Assembly (NCBI GenBank): GCA_038316995.1
Contig: JBBQAZ010000009.1
Span: 1-29,388, forward strand
Origin: JAXHNE01 sp038316995
Lineage (GTDB): Bacteria > Patescibacteriota > Saccharimonadia > Saccharimonadales > JAXHNE01
Reading direction: 5' to 3'
DNA: 29,388 nt
Shown piece after piece: positions 1-8,034 of this stretch. A program made the position numbers and the translations under genes. The number at the start of each line of letters is the position of its first letter. Position 1 is the stretch's first letter. Below the pieces are notes generated by a model. That model was not told the DNA's origin. It made no database searches and saw only the letters and a program-made list of their open reading frames with translations.

Positions 1-75
1 GCCACCTTAGCTCAGGGGTAGAGCATCGCCATGGTAAGGCGGGGGTCGTGAGTTCAAATCTCACAGGTGGCTCCA
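1..75 (+). tRNA. tRNA-Thr (GGU anticodon)
   Basis: A complete cloverleaf can be drawn. The 7-bp acceptor (1-7 with 65-71) pairs perfectly. The D stem GCTC/GAGC is at 10-13/21-24. The anticodon stem is 26-30/38-42 with loop ATGGTAA, giving anticodon GGT at 33-35. The T arm is GTGAG-TTCAAAT-CTCAC at 48-64. The discriminator is T72 and CCA is encoded at 73-75. The window begins exactly at its 5' end, so its promoter is not visible. It lies just upstream of rpmG. Confidence 0.97.
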
Positions 76-81
76 AAAGTG

Positions 82-110
82 TTGATTTATTAATTCTAAT
101 CTGTTAAAGT
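82..110 (+). promoter_or_regulatory. candidate promoter of rpmG
   Basis: TTGATT (82-87), a 17-nt spacer and TAAAGT (105-110), the -10 being preceded by TGT as in extended -10 promoters. The predicted start of transcription falls at about 117-119, which is the ATG of rpmG, so the message may be leaderless. No Shine-Dalgarno sequence precedes that ATG. The gene could also be transcribed from the tRNA-Thr promoter. Confidence 0.4.
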
Positions 111-118
111 TGTATTCT

Positions 119-319
119 ATGGCTAAAGGCGACAAACGAAAAATTATAGGTATGGTGAGCGAAGAAACCGGTCATCGTCATTATTATACTGTTAAAAATA
201 CGATGAATACTCCTGATAAACTAGAACTTCGTAAATACGATCCCGTAGCACGTAAACACGTGCTTTATGTTGAAACTAAGAAAAACCTTGGTCGCAACGA
301 AGTAAAACCAAAGAAATAA
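119..319 (+). CDS. rpmG: 50S ribosomal protein L33 (bL33), cysteine-free form
   Basis: A 66-residue large-subunit ribosomal protein. The KGDKRKIIGMVSEETG start, YYTVKN, LELRKYDPVARKHVLY and the terminal ETK follow the bL33 pattern, closest to the E. coli-type form. The two CxxC zinc pairs of the C+ form are absent: the protein has no cysteine. The ATG at 119 is chosen over an in-frame TTG at 110 because MAKGDKR is the usual family start. It follows tRNA-Thr by 43 nt. In many bacteria rpmG sits next to secE-nusG; here about 9.4 kb of other genes lies between. It converges with the GH15 gene with only 2 nt between the stops; an AT-only inverted repeat (311-330) spans that junction. Confidence 0.93.
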   Translation: MAKGDKRKIIGMVSEETGHRHYYTVKNTMNTPDKLELRKYDPVARKHVLYVETKKNLGRNEVKPKK

Positions 320-321
320 TT

Positions 322-2253
322 TTATTTCTTACTAAGATCTAGAAGAGTGTTGATTAATTCTGCGTGGCTCCATATTAATGGTGCTACACTTTTTATTTCT
401 CCATTTGTCGGATCTATCTGTTCAGAAAGAACACCAGAAGGTAGGGTGTGATTAAGAGTCCAATTAACGAGTTTCTTTGCTTCATCGGCCATCCCGTAGT
501 GCATTTGAACTTGAGCCAACCATAATGTGCTCACAAACCATGGATTACCAAAATATGGTGGATCTGATGCAAAGTATCGATCATGCGTGTATCGAGGAAG
601 TCCACCGCTTGGAGTTTTATCAAGAAGTTTATCTGTAATTGTTTCAAGTGTGCGCATTGTCGGAGCTTTAGATTCTTCTTCTGCCGCGAACATCGCCATG
701 CCAAATAGACTCGATATATCTATCGTGTCGTCAAACCCTAGTGATCCGTCTTCTTGTAATAAGATGCCTTTTCTGTAAGCTCCAGTAGACTCATTGAATA
801 ACGAGCCAAAACCTTGTCTTAATTTTTGAGCAGACGTAGCCCATTTCCCAGCATCTTCTTTTCCTAATGCTTTTGATATCTCTGATGCTGCAAGCATGGC
901 TCCGTAAACAATAGAAACTGTATAAGTGCTGGTCAGGAATTTTTCTTCCCATAAATCATAACTTGCATGCGGGAGGCCAGTAGCATCATCTATAAAATCA
1001 CACATAAAGTTAGTAGCTGGCAGAATAAGGCTATCGTAAAGTCCTGAAACAAAACTTTTATCACCAGTTTGCTGCAAGTATTCATATAGCATATAGATTA
1101 TAATCGCCGTTTCATCTTCCTGAATAGCAAGTTCTTTATGATGATTATGTACGAGCGGGTGCCATGTGCTTCCCACAGAGCCGTCAGGCTGGTATTTGTG
1201 CATGACATAGCCGCCAGGTGTCAAGATATTTGCACAGAATTTAAAGAAATTTTGCGCTTCTTCTATGAAGCCAAGTCGCAGCAATGGCCAGATTGCAAAT
1301 GCTCCATCTCTTGGCCACACATAACTATAGTAGTCACGACCATAGTTATATATTGAAGAATCGCAAGAAGCTAAAATTCCACCGCGTTTATCAATATGCG
1401 CTTTTATTAATAACAACGACTTTTGTGCAGCGCTTTTGTGTACTGGTGACAGCGATGAGAGCTGATCTTGAGCAGGTTCAAGCCATTTTTGCCAATATGC
1501 AAGTGTTCTATCGCGCTGTTTTTGCATTCCATCGCTAAGGAATGTCTGGTGAGTTCGCTCAGCTTCTATTTGAGTCTCTGCGGCCGTAATCCAATAATCA
1601 AAATATAATGATTGTCCTTCAGTTAATTTCTTGCAAAACCGCATGACTGAATCAACACCGCCGTGTTCAATTGGACTTCCGGATAATTCACCGTCTTCTG
1701 CATCTCTAAAAGTACCTTCTTTGCCTTCAATTCCATAATTTCCAACTGCGTATTGGTCAAAGCTATTGTTTTCTTCGTCTACTCCGGAGGCAACAAGACA
1801 AACCTTGCCTTTATAGTCATATATGTAGTTTCCGTCCGGAACATACATTGCAGTGTCGGCGCGGCCATCGCGCGATATCTCGAACACCTGATGCATAAAT
1901 ACTCTTACTTCACGTTCTCCTGGTAGCAGAGATGTAACGGCTAGCCTCCGGCAAAATGCATCTGCATAGGGGTGAACAAAATCTTCTGTTTGAATATGCA
2001 CTCCAAGGTCGTGTTGCGTATAGGAAATATGTGCAATTAACGCATCATCACGGAAATCGACAGAAATATCCCAAGAGCCATCGTTAACCCAAGAAAATAT
2101 ACCGTCTATCCAGATACCAATTTTGTGCTCTGTGTTCCGAGAATTAGTTAAGTTGTCTTGGCCAACATATGGGTAGTAAAAGTCGTGAACAAGCCCGTGT
2201 TCGTCAAGCCCTACTGTAAGTGATCCATTTCCTAAAATAGCGTGACGTGCCAT
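322..2253 (-). CDS. GH15 family glucoamylase-like alpha-glucosidase
   Basis: A 643-residue GH15 protein expected to release glucose from alpha-glucan ends. An N-terminal beta-sandwich-like region (about 1-250) starts with GNGSLTVGLDEHG and contains DFYYPY. The (alpha/alpha)6 catalytic region follows, with YVWPRDGAFA near 311-320, the catalytic-acid motif YDLWEEKF near 432-439, LPRYTHDRY and GNPWFVSTLWLAQ near 560-590, and LSEQ...LIWSHAE near 609-632 carrying the expected catalytic base E611. There is no signal peptide, so it is probably cytoplasmic, acting on stored or imported glucan. It is the last gene of the minus-strand operon. Its ATG overlaps the stop of the GH57 gene as TAATG, which implies translational coupling. 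Isomaltose, trehalose or glucodextran specificity cannot be excluded. Confidence 0.9.
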   Translation of the reverse strand: MARHAILGNGSLTVGLDEHGLVHDFYYPYVGQDNLTNSRNTEHKIGIWIDGIFSWVNDGSWDISVDFRDDALIAHISYTQHDLGVHIQTEDFVHPYADAFCRRLAVTSLLPGEREVRVFMHQVFEISRDGRADTAMYVPDGNYIYDYKGKVCLVASGVDEENNSFDQYAVGNYGIEGKEGTFRDAEDGELSGSPIEHGGVDSVMRFCKKLTEGQSLYFDYWITAAETQIEAERTHQTFLSDGMQKQRDRTLAYWQKWLEPAQDQLSSLSPVHKSAAQKSLLLIKAHIDKRGGILASCDSSIYNYGRDYYSYVWPRDGAFAIWPLLRLGFIEEAQNFFKFCANILTPGGYVMHKYQPDGSVGSTWHPLVHNHHKELAIQEDETAIIIYMLYEYLQQTGDKSFVSGLYDSLILPATNFMCDFIDDATGLPHASYDLWEEKFLTSTYTVSIVYGAMLAASEISKALGKEDAGKWATSAQKLRQGFGSLFNESTGAYRKGILLQEDGSLGFDDTIDISSLFGMAMFAAEEESKAPTMRTLETITDKLLDKTPSGGLPRYTHDRYFASDPPYFGNPWFVSTLWLAQVQMHYGMADEAKKLVNWTLNHTLPSGVLSEQIDPTNGEIKSVAPLIWSHAELINTLLDLSKK

Positions 2254-3464
2254 TAAACGTTAAAACCCATCTTAGTTAATCGGTATTTTAAGTCATGGAA
2301 AGCGTTCATAAACGTAATGTGCGCCTGATACGGAGTTTCATAAGGGCTAAAATATGCGTGAATATCGCCATCATTAAACCACTTAGTACACATGTAATAG
2401 AAATGATCTGAAGTCTGTAGTTTTCTCCAATCTTCAATCAGTTGCAAATCGCCAGATTGAAGAATTGGATTCTGGAGGTTGTAGAGTGCAGTTATAGCTT
2501 CGTGTTGCATCGGATTACCAAGCCAGGCGCTAAGATCGCGCTCTGTATCTGCCCAGGTGGTTGTATAGGGAGTATCGATTTCATCAGCGGCTTCATGAGA
2601 GTCAGCAGCTTCACTAACTGTCATAAATGTATGGTCGCCATCATTTAACCATTGAGAAGGTAAGTGCTGTAAGAAATCAAAAATACCACTCTCGCCCCAT
2701 TGATGCTCTCCAAAGGTTTCATAATCCATAAATAAATTAAATATCTGCGCATTATCTGTTTGGCTTAACCAATGTGAGAATTTATCTGCCGTTAAAGGCC
2801 ATTCTTTCCAATTCTGATCGCCAAAACGAAACGCGACGTCGTCACTTAATTTATAGTTTTTCATTAAGAGCTTAATAGTGTCAGTACCAGTTGGTCTGTA
2901 AACAAAATTTGGGCTTCTCCAGCCTAATATTGGATCCCAACCTTCTGCCAAAATGGCTTTGTACCCAGAACGTTCTGCCCAGACAGCTAGATCGTTGTTG
3001 TAGCTTAGCTCGGTGTTTCTAAATACTTTTGGTGTTTGGCCAAAAAGTTCTTGTATTTTATCTCGGTGCATTTGAACCTGTATCTCGAACTCACTTTGCG
3101 AATAGAAAAATGCCAAACTATGATGGTAAGTTTCACCCACAAATTCAACTTTTCCGGTGCTGGCCAAATCCTGGAATGAATGCAATGCTCTTGGCGACCA
3201 ATTTTCCATTTGCTCCAAAATGGTTCCGGTAATTGAAAGGCTAACCTTAAATTCCGGGTGCGCCTCAATAAGTCCTTTTAGGACCTTGTTGGTCGCTAAA
3301 TATGACTTCTCGGTAACTTTGTGAAGTATAGCTTCGTTAGCCATTGGGTCATCACTGGGTGCGATAAAATAATCATGGTTAACTCCAGCATCAAATATTG
3401 TGTAGTTTTTTCTTATTCTGTAGGGTTGGTGAACGTGCATATAGAGCACAATAGCTTTGCTCAT
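2253..3464 (-). CDS. GH57 family alpha-amylase-like glycoside hydrolase
   Basis: A 403-residue retaining glycoside hydrolase. GH57 signatures appear in order: HVHQPYR at 10-16 (motif 1), VEFVGETYHHSLAFF near 106-120, FRNTELSYNN near 148-157 with nucleophile E152, and LFMDYETFGEHQ near 244-255 with acid/base D247. No signal peptide is seen, so an intracellular amylase or glucan-modifying role is inferred. Its start overlaps the stop of the upstream glycosyltransferase by 4 nt (ATGA) and its stop overlaps the GH15 start by 1 nt, so the three proteins are probably made together as a glycogen or maltodextrin synthesis and breakdown set. Branching-enzyme or 4-alpha-glucanotransferase activity, also found in GH57, is possible. 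Confidence 0.88.
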   Translation of the reverse strand: MSKAIVLYMHVHQPYRIRKNYTIFDAGVNHDYFIAPSDDPMANEAILHKVTEKSYLATNKVLKGLIEAHPEFKVSLSITGTILEQMENWSPRALHSFQDLASTGKVEFVGETYHHSLAFFYSQSEFEIQVQMHRDKIQELFGQTPKVFRNTELSYNNDLAVWAERSGYKAILAEGWDPILGWRSPNFVYRPTGTDTIKLLMKNYKLSDDVAFRFGDQNWKEWPLTADKFSHWLSQTDNAQIFNLFMDYETFGEHQWGESGIFDFLQHLPSQWLNDGDHTFMTVSEAADSHEAADEIDTPYTTTWADTERDLSAWLGNPMQHEAITALYNLQNPILQSGDLQLIEDWRKLQTSDHFYYMCTKWFNDGDIHAYFSPYETPYQAHITFMNAFHDLKYRLTKMGFNV

Positions 3465-4666
3465 GCGTGAACCTCGTTCATATGGCGACGATATATGCTA
3501 AATAGCTGGTCTGCAGCAGTGTTCCAACTAAGTTGGTTATATTCCTGTAGTGAATTGTTATGCAGCTCGCGTTGCAGTGCATCACTACGAACAACAGCCG
3601 TAATTTGGTTAGCCATTTCATCAACATCCCAAAAATCAACTTTAAGGCAGTTTTGAATAACTTCAGCTACACCTGATTGCTTGCTAATTAAGGCAGGGGT
3701 TCCGTAACCAATTGCCTCAAGAGGTGTTAAACCGAATGGTTCAGAAATTGACGGCATTACAAACAAGTCAGCAATTGCATAGGCGTCTCGCCAACGCTTC
3801 CCGCGCTGAAACCCTGTAAATATAACGTTTTTACTAATTCCTAGGGCAGCGGCTTGTTCCATGAGCTCATATTCAAGCTCACCACTTCCAACAATTAAGA
3901 AAAAAGTTTTAGGTTCTCGCTTGACTACTTGCGCTGCCGCGTTAAGAAGATTTGATAATCCTTTCTGGATAGTTAATCTGCCAATGTTGACTACGACTTT
4001 GTATCCTTGCTTTTTCATTTCTTCTAGATAGTGATATGAATTATCTTCATCTAGTAGTTCCAAAGCTTCTTTGTCAATACTGTTGTGGACGACAGAGATA
4101 TTTTCTGCAGGTATTTGATAATCTCGAATAATTGCTCGTTTTGTATGTTCGCTAACAGCAATTACTTGATCGGCTAGCATTAGCGACATTCGTTCAATTT
4201 CCTGAACAAATGGATTTCCAGGTTGGCCGCCAGCTCTATCTGATTCTACGGAGTGAACGTGTAGCAAAAGTGGCTTGCCGGTGCGTTCTTTTGCTCGCAA
4301 AGCAGCACGGAATGTCAACCAGTCGTGGGCGTGAATGACGTCAAATGAAGATTCAAGAACAATGTCATCGATTGCTTCTTCGTATGCTTTGTGAAAATCA
4401 AACAGACTTTTCCACTGTACTACGCCGTCCTTATAGACAAACTTATAGCTGTCATAGGCTATGCCCGCTTTAATCACTTCTTGCACATCGTTTGGTTGTG
4501 CGTGCGTTATCTTCATAAAATCGATACCATGATCGGCAGAGTAGGGAAGAATGAATTCAATATCGGCACCATTGTCAGCAAGAGATTTACAGAGCTGAAA
4601 ACATGCTACTCCTAGCCCACCACTGTTATGAGGTGGCAATTCCCAACCCAACATTAGAATTTTCAT
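3461..4666 (-). CDS. GT4/GT5-like glycosyltransferase, probable alpha-glucan (glycogen) synthase
   Basis: A 401-residue GT-B glycosyltransferase. The N-terminal Rossmann half begins MKILMLGWELPPHNSGGLGV, the glycine-rich acceptor/donor loop of glycogen-synthase-like GT4/GT5 enzymes. DVIHAHDWLT is near 108-117 and SEHTKRAI near 172-179. The C-terminal half has VVNIGRLTIQKG and the nucleotide-sugar EX7E motif in SEPFGLTPLEAIGYG. An in-frame TTG at 4729 would add 21 residues unlike the family; the ATG at 4666, with AAGGA about 13 nt upstream, is preferred. Being co-transcribed with GH57 and GH15 enzymes suggests alpha-glucan synthesis. A cell-envelope sugar transferase is the alternative. Confidence 0.83.
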   Translation of the reverse strand: MKILMLGWELPPHNSGGLGVACFQLCKSLADNGADIEFILPYSADHGIDFMKITHAQPNDVQEVIKAGIAYDSYKFVYKDGVVQWKSLFDFHKAYEEAIDDIVLESSFDVIHAHDWLTFRAALRAKERTGKPLLLHVHSVESDRAGGQPGNPFVQEIERMSLMLADQVIAVSEHTKRAIIRDYQIPAENISVVHNSIDKEALELLDEDNSYHYLEEMKKQGYKVVVNIGRLTIQKGLSNLLNAAAQVVKREPKTFFLIVGSGELEYELMEQAAALGISKNVIFTGFQRGKRWRDAYAIADLFVMPSISEPFGLTPLEAIGYGTPALISKQSGVAEVIQNCLKVDFWDVDEMANQITAVVRSDALQRELHNNSLQEYNQLSWNTAADQLFSIYRRHMNEVHA

Positions 4667-4735
4667 ATGTCTGAACTCGTCCTTACTTTGTTTCCCTAAA
4701 AGTATACGTGTCTGGGAACTTAAGCACAACCGTTT

Positions 4736-5296
4736 TTATAGAGAAAAGTGTTCAAAACATAGAGGACTATAAAACTCATCGGATTTTTGTCTATTTTCAA
4801 CAACAATTGATTCCCCTTTACGCACTTTTGACCCATTTCTGAATAATCCAGTACGAATTGCAGGATCGTCACATTCAATGACATCACAGCGCGCTGTAAG
4901 TACGGACAAATTATCTGGCTCGACTGCTAAGAGAGCTTGATAAAATTCTGTCGGCTCACCCATATAGTCAATATCTATGCAGCTCACCAAAACTTTTTTA
5001 CCTGCTTCCCTCGCATGTGAAATAAAATCAACTTCTTTTTCAGGTTCGTCAAAAAAATGCGCTTCATCAACCGCAAATCCTGAGTTGTGACCAGAAAAGT
5101 TTATGAGGGAACTTAGTGAAATGGATTCTATTCGTAATCCCGTTCTAGATTCAATTCCAGTGTCTCTGATTTCTCTGACCGGTTTAAAGGCACTCAAGCT
5201 AAGGCCTTGACCTATGCATTCTTGATATTTACGAATAAGAAGGTCTGACTTGCCGCTGTACATAGGACCAGTTATTAATTCAATACTTCCAGGCAT
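4736..5296 (-). CDS. tdk: thymidine kinase (TK1 type)
   Basis: A 186-residue thymidine salvage kinase (thymidine + ATP to dTMP). The P-loop GPMYSGKS is at 10-17, the Walker B-like AVDEAHFFDE near 75-84, SCIDIDYMGEP near 105-115, and the C-terminal lasso FYSPLCFEH near 175-183. Zinc ligands look retained as C137, C142, C180 and H183, but the first pair is spaced CX4C rather than the usual CX2C. It starts 8 nt after the 3' end of tRNA-Trp and ends 69 nt before the GT4 start, so tRNA, tdk and the glucan operon may share a promoter. With the dNMP kinase and Tmk-ThyX further along, it indicates both salvage and de novo dTMP supply. Confidence 0.88.
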   Translation of the reverse strand: MPGSIELITGPMYSGKSDLLIRKYQECIGQGLSLSAFKPVREIRDTGIESRTGLRIESISLSSLINFSGHNSGFAVDEAHFFDEPEKEVDFISHAREAGKKVLVSCIDIDYMGEPTEFYQALLAVEPDNLSVLTARCDVIECDDPAIRTGLFRNGSKVRKGESIVVENRQKSDEFYSPLCFEHFSL

Positions 5297-5304
5297 AATT
5301 TATT

Positions 5305-5380
5305 TGGCAGGGGTACAGGGATTTGAACCCGGACTTAAGGTTTTGGAGACCTTCGTGCTAACCATTGACACTATACCCCT
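5305..5380 (-). tRNA. tRNA-Trp (CCA anticodon)
   Basis: A complete cloverleaf on the minus strand. The acceptor AGGGGTA/TACCCCT pairs perfectly. The anticodon stem is AAGGT/ACCTT with loop CTCCAAA, anticodon CCA (plus-strand 5344-5346). The T loop is TTCAAAT, the discriminator is G and CCA is encoded. A CCA anticodon reads only UGG, which argues that UGA is not read as tryptophan here. It sits directly upstream of tdk on the same strand. Confidence 0.97.
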
Positions 5381-5395
5381 ATGCAGTGCTGTAAA

Positions 5396-5401
5396 ATTAT
5401 A
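5396..5401 (-). promoter_or_regulatory. -10 element upstream of tRNA-Trp/tdk
   Basis: A perfect TATAAT on the minus strand. Its predicted transcription start is about 5389, some 9 nt before the mature tRNA-Trp 5' end at 5380. No good -35 is visible at the usual distance. It would drive the tRNA-Trp, tdk and glucan genes. Confidence 0.45.
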
Positions 5402-5445
5402 ACGTAAAAATGTCAGTACTTACAGTCTAATAGGAGGTCTAACAC

Positions 5446-5476
5446 TTTAAAAAGATTGTAAAATCTGTTATACAAT
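5446..5476 (+). promoter_or_regulatory. promoter of the P-loop kinase gene (leaderless type)
   Basis: A -10 TACAAT at 5471-5476 (or TATACA at 5469-5474) with a weak TTTAAA at 5446-5451. Only 6 nt separate the -10 from the ATG at 5483, so transcription should start at or next to the start codon. No ribosome binding site is present. Confidence 0.5.
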
Positions 5477-5482
5477 AGGTTG

Positions 5483-6145
5483 ATGAGCAAACTTCAGCTG
5501 CATAAACCCACTTTAATACTACTTTATGGCTATCCTGGTGCAGGTAAAACTTACTTTGCAAGGCAGTTTTGTGAAGACATAGCAGCCGCACATGTGCATG
5601 ACGACAAAATTCGGAACGAGATTTTTGAAGACCCACGCTATGACAAGCAAGAAAATCAAATTTTACAGCAGCTGATGCAGTACATGACAGAAGAGTTTTT
5701 AAAAGCCGGTATGAGTGTCGTGTATGACGTAAACGCAATGCGCTTAGGCCATAGACGACTTCTTCGTGATTTAGCACGTAAGTTCAATGCTAAACCCGTA
5801 TTAGTATGGCTTCAAATTGATGCAGAGTCGGCATATCAGCGTGCAAGCCAGCGCGACAGACGAAAAACAGATGATAAATATGCAATAACCATGGACAAAG
5901 ACATGTTTGCTCAAATAACAAATTACATGCAAAATCCTTCGCAGTCAGAAGAATACATAGTCCTAAGCGGAAAACACACATACGGTACACAATCAAAAAT
6001 GTTAAGTAAGAAGTTTTATGACATGGGACTTCTTGACGCCAGTAATGCAAGTGCTAAAATTGCACGGCCAGAAATGATGAGTCGTATTCCAAATCCACTC
6101 GCCGGCAGAGTAGATCAATCACGTAGAAATATTCGGATCAGATAA
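5483..6145 (+). CDS. P-loop NTPase of the AAA_33 / zeta-toxin-like kinase type
   Basis: A 220-residue P-loop protein. The Walker A GYPGAGKT is at 16-23, HVHDDKIRNEIF follows near 37-48, MSVVYDVNAMRLGHRR (strand 3 / DxN region) near 77-92, and a lid-like segment RASQRDRRKTDD near 116-127. This is the layout of small kinases related to polynucleotide kinases, gluconate kinase and zeta toxins. The substrate cannot be read from sequence. The ATG at 5483 is chosen over the TTG at 5480 because it sits at the promoter-defined 5' end. The YgjP-like gene follows after 6 nt. No antitoxin-like partner is next to it, so a toxin role is unsupported. Confidence 0.8.
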   Translation: MSKLQLHKPTLILLYGYPGAGKTYFARQFCEDIAAAHVHDDKIRNEIFEDPRYDKQENQILQQLMQYMTEEFLKAGMSVVYDVNAMRLGHRRLLRDLARKFNAKPVLVWLQIDAESAYQRASQRDRRKTDDKYAITMDKDMFAQITNYMQNPSQSEEYIVLSGKHTYGTQSKMLSKKFYDMGLLDASNASAKIARPEMMSRIPNPLAGRVDQSRRNIRIR

Positions 6146-6151
6146 ACCGAT

Positions 6152-6850
6152 ATGCCGGCAAAAGAGATTGCGCTTGACGGTATTGGAATCGTCAAAATAT
6201 ACAAAAGAAAAGGTGCACGATCTATACGACTAAGTGTCGTTGGAGATGGATCTGTTCGAGTCACCCAACCAAGGTGGCTACCTTACCGTGCTGGCCTAGA
6301 GTTTGCTACAAGCAGAAAGTCCTGGATTGCTAAGAATATAGTCCCAAAGAATATTTTGGTAAATCGTCAAAATATTGGAAAGTCGTATCAGCTTTTTATT
6401 GTCTCTGACGACATTGTTAACTCGCCAAGAGTTAGAGTGTCTCAGAAACAAATTATTGTTAAAGCCCCGCGAAACATGTCTCCGGATACCGAATTGGTGC
6501 AAAAAGCTGCAGTTAGAGGTGTAGAAAAGGCCTTGAAGGCAGAAACAGAGGAGTTGTTGATTCCCAGATTGCGCATGCTCTCAAAAGAACATGGGTTTTC
6601 TTTTAGGAGTGTAGAGGTAAAAAAATTAAAAAGTCGATGGGGCAGCTGTTCGCAATATAAGGACATAGTTCTAAATAGTTATTTAATACAATTGCCGTGG
6701 GACCTAATTGATTATGTTCTGCTTCACGAACTTCAGCATACAACCGTACTCGCTCATGGTAATAAGTTTTGGAAAGAACTTGGAAACCACGTGATTAATC
6801 TTAAGGAAAAAAGAAAAACGATTAAGAATTTTCAAGCGCGAATTAATTAA
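6152..6850 (+). CDS. YgjP/DUF45 family metallopeptidase-like protein
   Basis: A 232-residue protein of the YgjP-like (DUF45, M48-related) family. An N-terminal beta-rich half contains RSIRLSVVGDGSVRVTQP. The C-terminal half has the family's LKSRWGSCS motif near 167-175 and the metal site LLHELQHTTVLAHGNKFW near 196-213, in which HELQH supplies two histidines and the catalytic Glu, and the later HG supplies the third ligand. The length matches the family. It follows the P-loop kinase gene by 6 nt with no clear Shine-Dalgarno, so it is probably co-transcribed. Family members are usually described as predicted zinc proteases of unknown substrate; no function beyond that is claimed. Confidence 0.85.
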   Translation: MPAKEIALDGIGIVKIYKRKGARSIRLSVVGDGSVRVTQPRWLPYRAGLEFATSRKSWIAKNIVPKNILVNRQNIGKSYQLFIVSDDIVNSPRVRVSQKQIIVKAPRNMSPDTELVQKAAVRGVEKALKAETEELLIPRLRMLSKEHGFSFRSVEVKKLKSRWGSCSQYKDIVLNSYLIQLPWDLIDYVLLHELQHTTVLAHGNKFWKELGNHVINLKEKRKTIKNFQARIN

Positions 6851-6900
6851 CATAAACAAAACAGCATTTCATTTTGCTTACGCTATGCAATAATATGGGT

Positions 6901-8034
6901 ATGCCGAACAATGCACATAACGGGAACACGATTGTACAAAGTGCAGAGCTCGAACGAGAAAGACTCACTAGCCTAATAAACAGCATGGGCGATGGTGTTA
7001 TTGCTATTGATAATGTGTTGGACATCGTCGTTAGTAACGGGGCAGCGTTGAACATCTTGGATGTTAACGCTACCGTTACTGGTAAATCGATTGTCGAGTT
7101 TCTAAAATTAGTAGACAACAACAACCAGCCGATTGATATTAAGCAATTTATTTTAGATATAAAAACCTCGTTTACTTCAAGGGACTGGAAAGTCGTTTAC
7201 AGTAAAGATGACGTAGTAAATATATATATTAGTATTGCTCCGGTACGACTAGGGTTTGGCAGCGATGGTATGCATGGGTACGTTATTTTACTCCGTGACA
7301 TAACAAGAGAAAAATCACTCGAAGAAGAGCGTGATGAATTTATTAGCGTCGTAAGTCATGAATTGCGTACACCAATTGCAATTGCTGAAGGTAATCTTGG
7401 AAACATGGAGTTTTTAATGGAAAAAGCCGAAATTAAAAATGACATGCTCACCCAAGCTCTAAATCAAGCCCATACTCAAGTTACTTTTCTTGCTGGTCTA
7501 ATTAATGATCTTGCAACATTGTCTCGTTCTGAGCGTGGAAAGTTACAATTAGAAGTTGAGTCAATCAATGTTCATGAGTTAATTGATGACCTTGTTGGTA
7601 GTCATCAGGCTGATGCGACTGCCAAGGGACTAGAGCTCAAGAACGAGCAAGATCCGCACCTTGAAATTCTACAATCAAGTAAATTGTATGTCCGAGAGGT
7701 GCTTCAGAACTTTATTACTAATTCAATTAAATATACAGAAGAAGGCCATGTCGTGATTGGGGGCAAGAAACGAACCGGTGGCGTCGAGTTTTATGTTTCC
7801 GACACGGGGATTGGCATAAGTAAAGCAGATAAACAAAAAGTATTTGATAAATTTTTTAGAAGCGAAGATTTCCGCACTAGAGCAAATAACGGCACTGGCT
7901 TGGGTCTTTACGTAACAATGAAGCTCGCACGATTAATTCATGCAGAGATTAGCGTAGAAAGTGAACTAAACAAAGGTTCAACTTTTTCAATATTTATTCC
8001 AGATTTAGATCACAAAGAGCAAGAACAGTCTTAA
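6901..8034 (+). CDS. soluble PAS-domain sensor histidine kinase
   Basis: A 377-residue cytoplasmic histidine kinase without membrane segments. A short helix leads into a PAS domain (about 22-135, starting LINSMGDGVIAID). HisKA follows with the H box FISVVSHELRTP (phosphorylated His about 153). The HATPase_c domain has N box NFITNSIKYT, G1 DTGIGIS, F box FDKFFRSED and G2 GTGLGL. The start is uncertain: ATG codons occur at 6895 and 6901 and a TTG at 6874. 6901 is preferred because a -10-like TGCAAT (6886-6891) lies 9 nt upstream, as at other genes here. No response regulator lies beside it, so the partner is unknown. Its end overlaps the convergent GT2 gene by 4 nt. Confidence 0.88.
   Translation: MPNNAHNGNTIVQSAELERERLTSLINSMGDGVIAIDNVLDIVVSNGAALNILDVNATVTGKSIVEFLKLVDNNNQPIDIKQFILDIKTSFTSRDWKVVYSKDDVVNIYISIAPVRLGFGSDGMHGYVILLRDITREKSLEEERDEFISVVSHELRTPIAIAEGNLGNMEFLMEKAEIKNDMLTQALNQAHTQVTFLAGLINDLATLSRSERGKLQLEVESINVHELIDDLVGSHQADATAKGLELKNEQDPHLEILQSSKLYVREVLQNFITNSIKYTEEGHVVIGGKKRTGGVEFYVSDTGIGISKADKQKVFDKFFRSEDFRTRANNGTGLGLYVTMKLARLIHAEISVESELNKGSTFSIFIPDLDHKEQEQS

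Noticed and set aside
311..330. Bidirectional terminator between rpmG and the GH15 gene
   Set aside because: AAGAAAT/ATTTCTT is almost entirely A/T and overlaps both stop codons, so the stem would be too weak to call.
4736..5296. Loss of the zinc site in thymidine kinase
   Set aside because: First thought lost, but C137, C142, C180 and H183 supply a plausible Cys3-His site with a longer first spacing.
5439..5777. 112-codon minus-strand open frame opposite the P-loop kinase
   Set aside because: It lies antisense to a clear Walker A protein and has the cysteine/leucine-rich composition of a shadow frame.
5483..6145. Zeta-type toxin of a toxin-antitoxin pair
   Set aside because: The P-loop kinase fold fits, but no small antitoxin gene precedes or follows it; the neighbour is a YgjP-type metalloprotein.
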